A stretch of DNA of 7,119 bases, from positions 1-7,119 of the forward strand of contig JAAYYX010000232.1 in NCBI GenBank assembly GCA_012515135.1, read 5' to 3'. The first letter of the stretch is position 1. Every line of letters starts with the position of its first letter. The notes below the pieces were generated by a model. It ran no database searches. It had not been told where the DNA came from and saw only the letters and a program-made list of their open reading frames with translations. Shown piece by piece: positions 4,604 to 7,119 of this stretch. This DNA is from Clostridiales bacterium. GTDB taxonomy: Bacteria; Bacillota; Clostridia; Peptostreptococcales; Anaerovoracaceae. The position numbers were made by a program, and so were the translations under genes.

Positions 4604-6693
4604 ACAGGAAGAAGCTTATAATAATCATAACCCTTATTGCGGCGGTTTTGGCCGGGGTGGAGGTTTGGGCCTTTTCATCGGGGCCGGATAAAGGCGCAGC
4701 CCACATAAATTACTCTGCAGAAGAGAATTACGGAAAAGGCAACTATGTTTTCAGTACAGTCACTTTTACAGGAAGCGGCATGGATAGAGAGACAGTTCTT
4801 TCTGTAAAGGAAATAGAGCAGCTGGCATATGACAATGACAAGGACCTGGGTCACGAAGCGAAGTACAGCCTTCTGACCAGCGGATCTGTTTTTTCCCAGA
4901 GCACTTTTACAGGGATAAGACTTTATGAAACATTGCTTTACCTGGGGATGGATAAAAGTTTAAGCGATGATACAAGAATAACCGTTGTTTCGTCGGACGG
5001 ATACACCATGGTCATGACCCTTGGAGAAATAAAAAGCAACAAATACTTTCGCTTTGGCAGTGCCTCTGATCCCAAAGTTGAGGAGGAAGGGTTGCCGGTG
5101 CTTCTATCTTTCGGCTCTGACGGGCTGCCTCTGGTGGGACCCACGGGCAGTGAAGATAAGGGAAAAGAAATGACAGAAAAAGACGGATTTAATGAGGATG
5201 CGCAAAATTCAGGGGGCCCGGTCAAACTGACCATTGGGCAAAAGGCCTGTGATGATTTCAACGCACCCAAGAATGCCAAGTGGGTAAAAGAAGTGATCGT
5301 GGGAGATCCCTATGGACATACCTTTCATGCGGGAGAATCCGGAATAGAAAAAGCCCTTAAGGTAAGCGTATTTGATGCGGATTCAGGGAACGAGAGAATA
5401 AGCAGTAAGGAATACACATTTGATGGAATAGAGAAATTTGCATCGCAGAAAAGCGAAAACACAGAAAAGAATTATTATGGCGAAAAGGATTTTTATGAAG
5501 GAGTCGGTATATGGGATTTCTTGAGGGAAGAGACGGAAGTGGCAGCCAGAGAGGGAACTGTGAAGTTCAACTTTGCAGACGGTAAAAGCGAGAGAGTCAG
5601 TCTCTCATATTTAAGAGATATCAACGGGGATCATGAGAATTATGTCACTGAGAAAGAAGGTTTTTATATAACCTGCGTCAAACCTGCTTTCGGATACAGC
5701 AAAAATGGCAGCCCCTCTGAACTGGGGGAGTTGTATGCCCTTCTGCCCAAAGACGGAAAAGAAAAGAAAAAAAGCACAGTCAAGAAGTGCATATCAGTGG
5801 AAGTTTATGTGGGAAATGATTTTTTCGGAAGTGAGAATCCCTATGAGGATAAGGGGATATTTATCGAAGGAAACGGTATGGAAGAAGATGTCCATATAAG
5901 CATTGAAGAAATAGAAAAACAAATAGATCTGGCCGAATCATCGGGAGACTATAAAGGAGTCAGCCTTATAGGCCTGCTGGAAGAAAAGGGCCTTGCTGTT
6001 GATGCACAAAAAGCTGTAATAGAAAGCAGCAGCGACAGAATGAAAATAAGCATCAGTACACTTAAAAAAGAAGGAAATACCATACTGGCCACAAGAAAAA
6101 ACGAAAAAGCCCTTGATAAAGAAGAAGGACCTTTGGCTTTTCGAGGGAGAGATGAACTCAATAATGTAAAAAAAATAATTGTTTATGCCAAAGACGGGAA
6201 ATGGAGCCATTCATATAAAGGATACAAAAAATATCTGGGCAAAAAGGTGAAAATCACAGGATCGGAAGCGGCAGCAGACAGAACATATACATTAAAAGAA
6301 CTGGAGTCCTTAGGTGATGCGTATACTGTAAAAGATTCATTCGGCGCAGGAGGAGGCACCAATGCCTTTTGCGGTGTGATACTCAAAAAGCTGGTGAACG
6401 ATAATCTTAAAGATGGAATAAAAAGACCTTCAAGAATAACAGTTGCGGGCAAAGACGGATATAGTATTAGTATTTCAGTAGGGGATGTGTATAATGGTAT
6501 AGAAAGCAAGTATCAGCCGGGTGAAAGACGGGATATAATCCTGGCTTACAGCATAGACGGATCGCCCATGGTACCCGGTGAAAAATCCATTGGATATGAC
6601 GGCGGCAATGCCTTTGGACCGGTAAGACTGGTGGTGGAAAACCAGACTTCAAAATGGGTGAAGAATGTAAACAGAATAATACTGGGAGAATAA
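4600..6693 (+). CDS. Membrane-tethered protein with about four tandem sulfite-oxidase-fold-like domains
   Basis: The 697-residue protein begins with a hydrophobic segment (residues 5-24) after NRKK, acting as signal anchor or Sec signal (possible cut after VWA at 22-24); there is no twin-arginine motif. The rest is extracellular and divides into four related units: about 50-236, 253-405, 417-530 and 547-697. The shared pattern is a short helix, then G-hydrophobic-x-L-x-x-x-L (G105, G301, G453, G592), a strand ending near DG or DGY (133-135, 327-328, 619-621), an LL-G-P-hydrophobic segment and, in units 1 and 4, GPV-L followed by KWVK (227-230, 685-688). This resembles the molybdopterin-binding oxidoreductase fold, for which such proteins are usually named. 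No cysteine sits where the Mo ligand is expected, so binding or scaffolding seems likelier than catalysis. ATG overlaps the previous TGA, with AAGGGAG at 4588-4594. Confidence 0.8.
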   Translation: MNRKKLIIIITLIAAVLAGVEVWAFSSGPDKGAAHINYSAEENYGKGNYVFSTVTFTGSGMDRETVLSVKEIEQLAYDNDKDLGHEAKYSLLTSGSVFSQSTFTGIRLYETLLYLGMDKSLSDDTRITVVSSDGYTMVMTLGEIKSNKYFRFGSASDPKVEEEGLPVLLSFGSDGLPLVGPTGSEDKGKEMTEKDGFNEDAQNSGGPVKLTIGQKACDDFNAPKNAKWVKEVIVGDPYGHTFHAGESGIEKALKVSVFDADSGNERISSKEYTFDGIEKFASQKSENTEKNYYGEKDFYEGVGIWDFLREETEVAAREGTVKFNFADGKSERVSLSYLRDINGDHENYVTEKEGFYITCVKPAFGYSKNGSPSELGELYALLPKDGKEKKKSTVKKCISVEVYVGNDFFGSENPYEDKGIFIEGNGMEEDVHISIEEIEKQIDLAESSGDYKGVSLIGLLEEKGLAVDAQKAVIESSSDRMKISISTLKKEGNTILATRKNEKALDKEEGPLAFRGRDELNNVKKIIVYAKDGKWSHSYKGYKKYLGKKVKITGSEAAADRTYTLKELESLGDAYTVKDSFGAGGGTNAFCGVILKKLVNDNLKDGIKRPSRITVAGKDGYSISISVGDVYNGIESKYQPGERRDIILAYSIDGSPMVPGEKSIGYDGGNAFGPVRLVVENQTSKWVKNVNRIILGE

Positions 6694-6695
6694 TC

Positions 6696-7119
6696 ATGAA
6701 AAAAAACAAAATGAAAAGGATACTGGCGGCTTCTCTTTGTATCATCATCGCCCTTGCATTTTCTGCGTGCGGCAGTGGCGACAGTAACGAAAGCGATAAT
6801 AACAGCAACGGGGAAGAAAAATCAGAAGCAGCCCTTGTGATCACCGGCTACAACGATGATAAAACACAATTTTCCATAGAAGACATAGAAGAAATGGGAA
6901 CGGAAACATATATTTTCAGCGGCAGGGACAAAAAAGCAGGAAATGAAAGGCAGATACAGGAATTCAAAGGTGTGCCTCTTACGGAGGTGCTCGAAGCGGC
7001 CGGATACGGAAAAAGCGGAGAAACAATGAAAGTGATCTGCAGCGACGGGTACAGCCGTGAATATGAAATCAACGATCTTTTGGGGCTTTATGCCTTTGCC
7101 GATGAAGATGGCACTGAGG
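6696..7119 (+). CDS. Lipoprotein with a sulfite-oxidase-fold-like domain, 3' end outside window
   Basis: An open frame starts at 6696, two bases after the previous stop, with GGGAG (6684-6688) seven bases upstream, and runs without a stop to the right edge (141 residues seen). The N-terminus is a lipoprotein signal: KKNKMKR, a hydrophobic core, and a lipobox-like FSAC with the lipidated Cys at 25 (Phe at -3 is unusual but tolerated). A Ser/Asn/Gly/Glu linker follows at 26-45. From 46 the domain repeats the pattern of the upstream protein: FSIEDIEEM at 59-67, FKGVPLTEVLEAAGY at 90-104, VICSDGY at 113-119 and YEINDLLGLYAF at 123-134. No cysteine precedes the FKGVPL motif. It should sit on the outer face of the membrane beside the 697-residue protein, perhaps as the ligand-binding partner; that role is inferred. 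Whether more domains follow cannot be seen. Confidence 0.85.
   Translation, partial: MKKNKMKRILAASLCIIIALAFSACGSGDSNESDNNSNGEEKSEAALVITGYNDDKTQFSIEDIEEMGTETYIFSGRDKKAGNERQIQEFKGVPLTEVLEAAGYGKSGETMKVICSDGYSREYEINDLLGLYAFADEDGTE

Larger units (their letters stand above)
737..7119 (+). other. Probable single operon of six co-oriented genes
   Basis: Junctions are +3, +2, -26, -4 and +2 bases (stop to next start), with no terminator-like hairpin between any pair. The operon continues past the right edge. Co-transcription is inferred from spacing alone. Confidence 0.75.

Overview
The window looks like chromosomal DNA of a low-to-moderate GC, Gram-positive (monoderm) anaerobe of the Clostridia. The grounds are purine-rich AAGGAG-type ribosome binding sites, heavy use of ATA and AGA/AGG codons, Sec-type signal peptides, a lipoprotein, and surface proteins built from GLUG, bacterial Ig-like and lysine-rich Fn3-like modules. 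This placement is inferred from style, not from a marker gene. All supported genes are on the + strand.

Layout: (1) bases 1-533 hold the 3' part of a Crp/Fnr-family regulator, closed by a hairpin terminator near 583-608. (2) Bases 534-736 are a leader with that terminator, a second small hairpin, and a long GC-rich inverted repeat lying over a plausible promoter. (3) From 737 to the right edge there are six genes in a row with gaps or overlaps of a few bases, which reads as one operon: a GLUG/Ig-like/Fn3-like secreted protein; a secreted, C-terminally anchored protein with a sulfite-oxidase-fold-like domain plus a Big_2 domain; a MotA/TolQ/ExbB proton-channel protein; a DUF2149 protein whose membrane segment looks like ExbD/TolR; a 697-residue membrane-tethered protein made of about four tandem copies of the same sulfite-oxidase-fold-like domain; and a lipoprotein with another copy, cut by the window end.

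Working model: the ExbB-like and DUF2149 proteins would form an ion-driven stator-like complex in the cytoplasmic membrane, while the anchored multi-domain proteins and the lipoprotein form the extracellular part that it acts on. The cell appears to have no outer membrane, so a Ton/Tol-type motor here would do something other than energise outer-membrane receptors; surface capture or import of a ligand is one possibility. The sulfite-oxidase-like repeats lack an obvious molybdenum-ligand cysteine and have Sec rather than Tat export signals, so I favour a binding or structural role over redox catalysis. The module is the part of the window most worth attention; its substrate cannot be read from the sequence.
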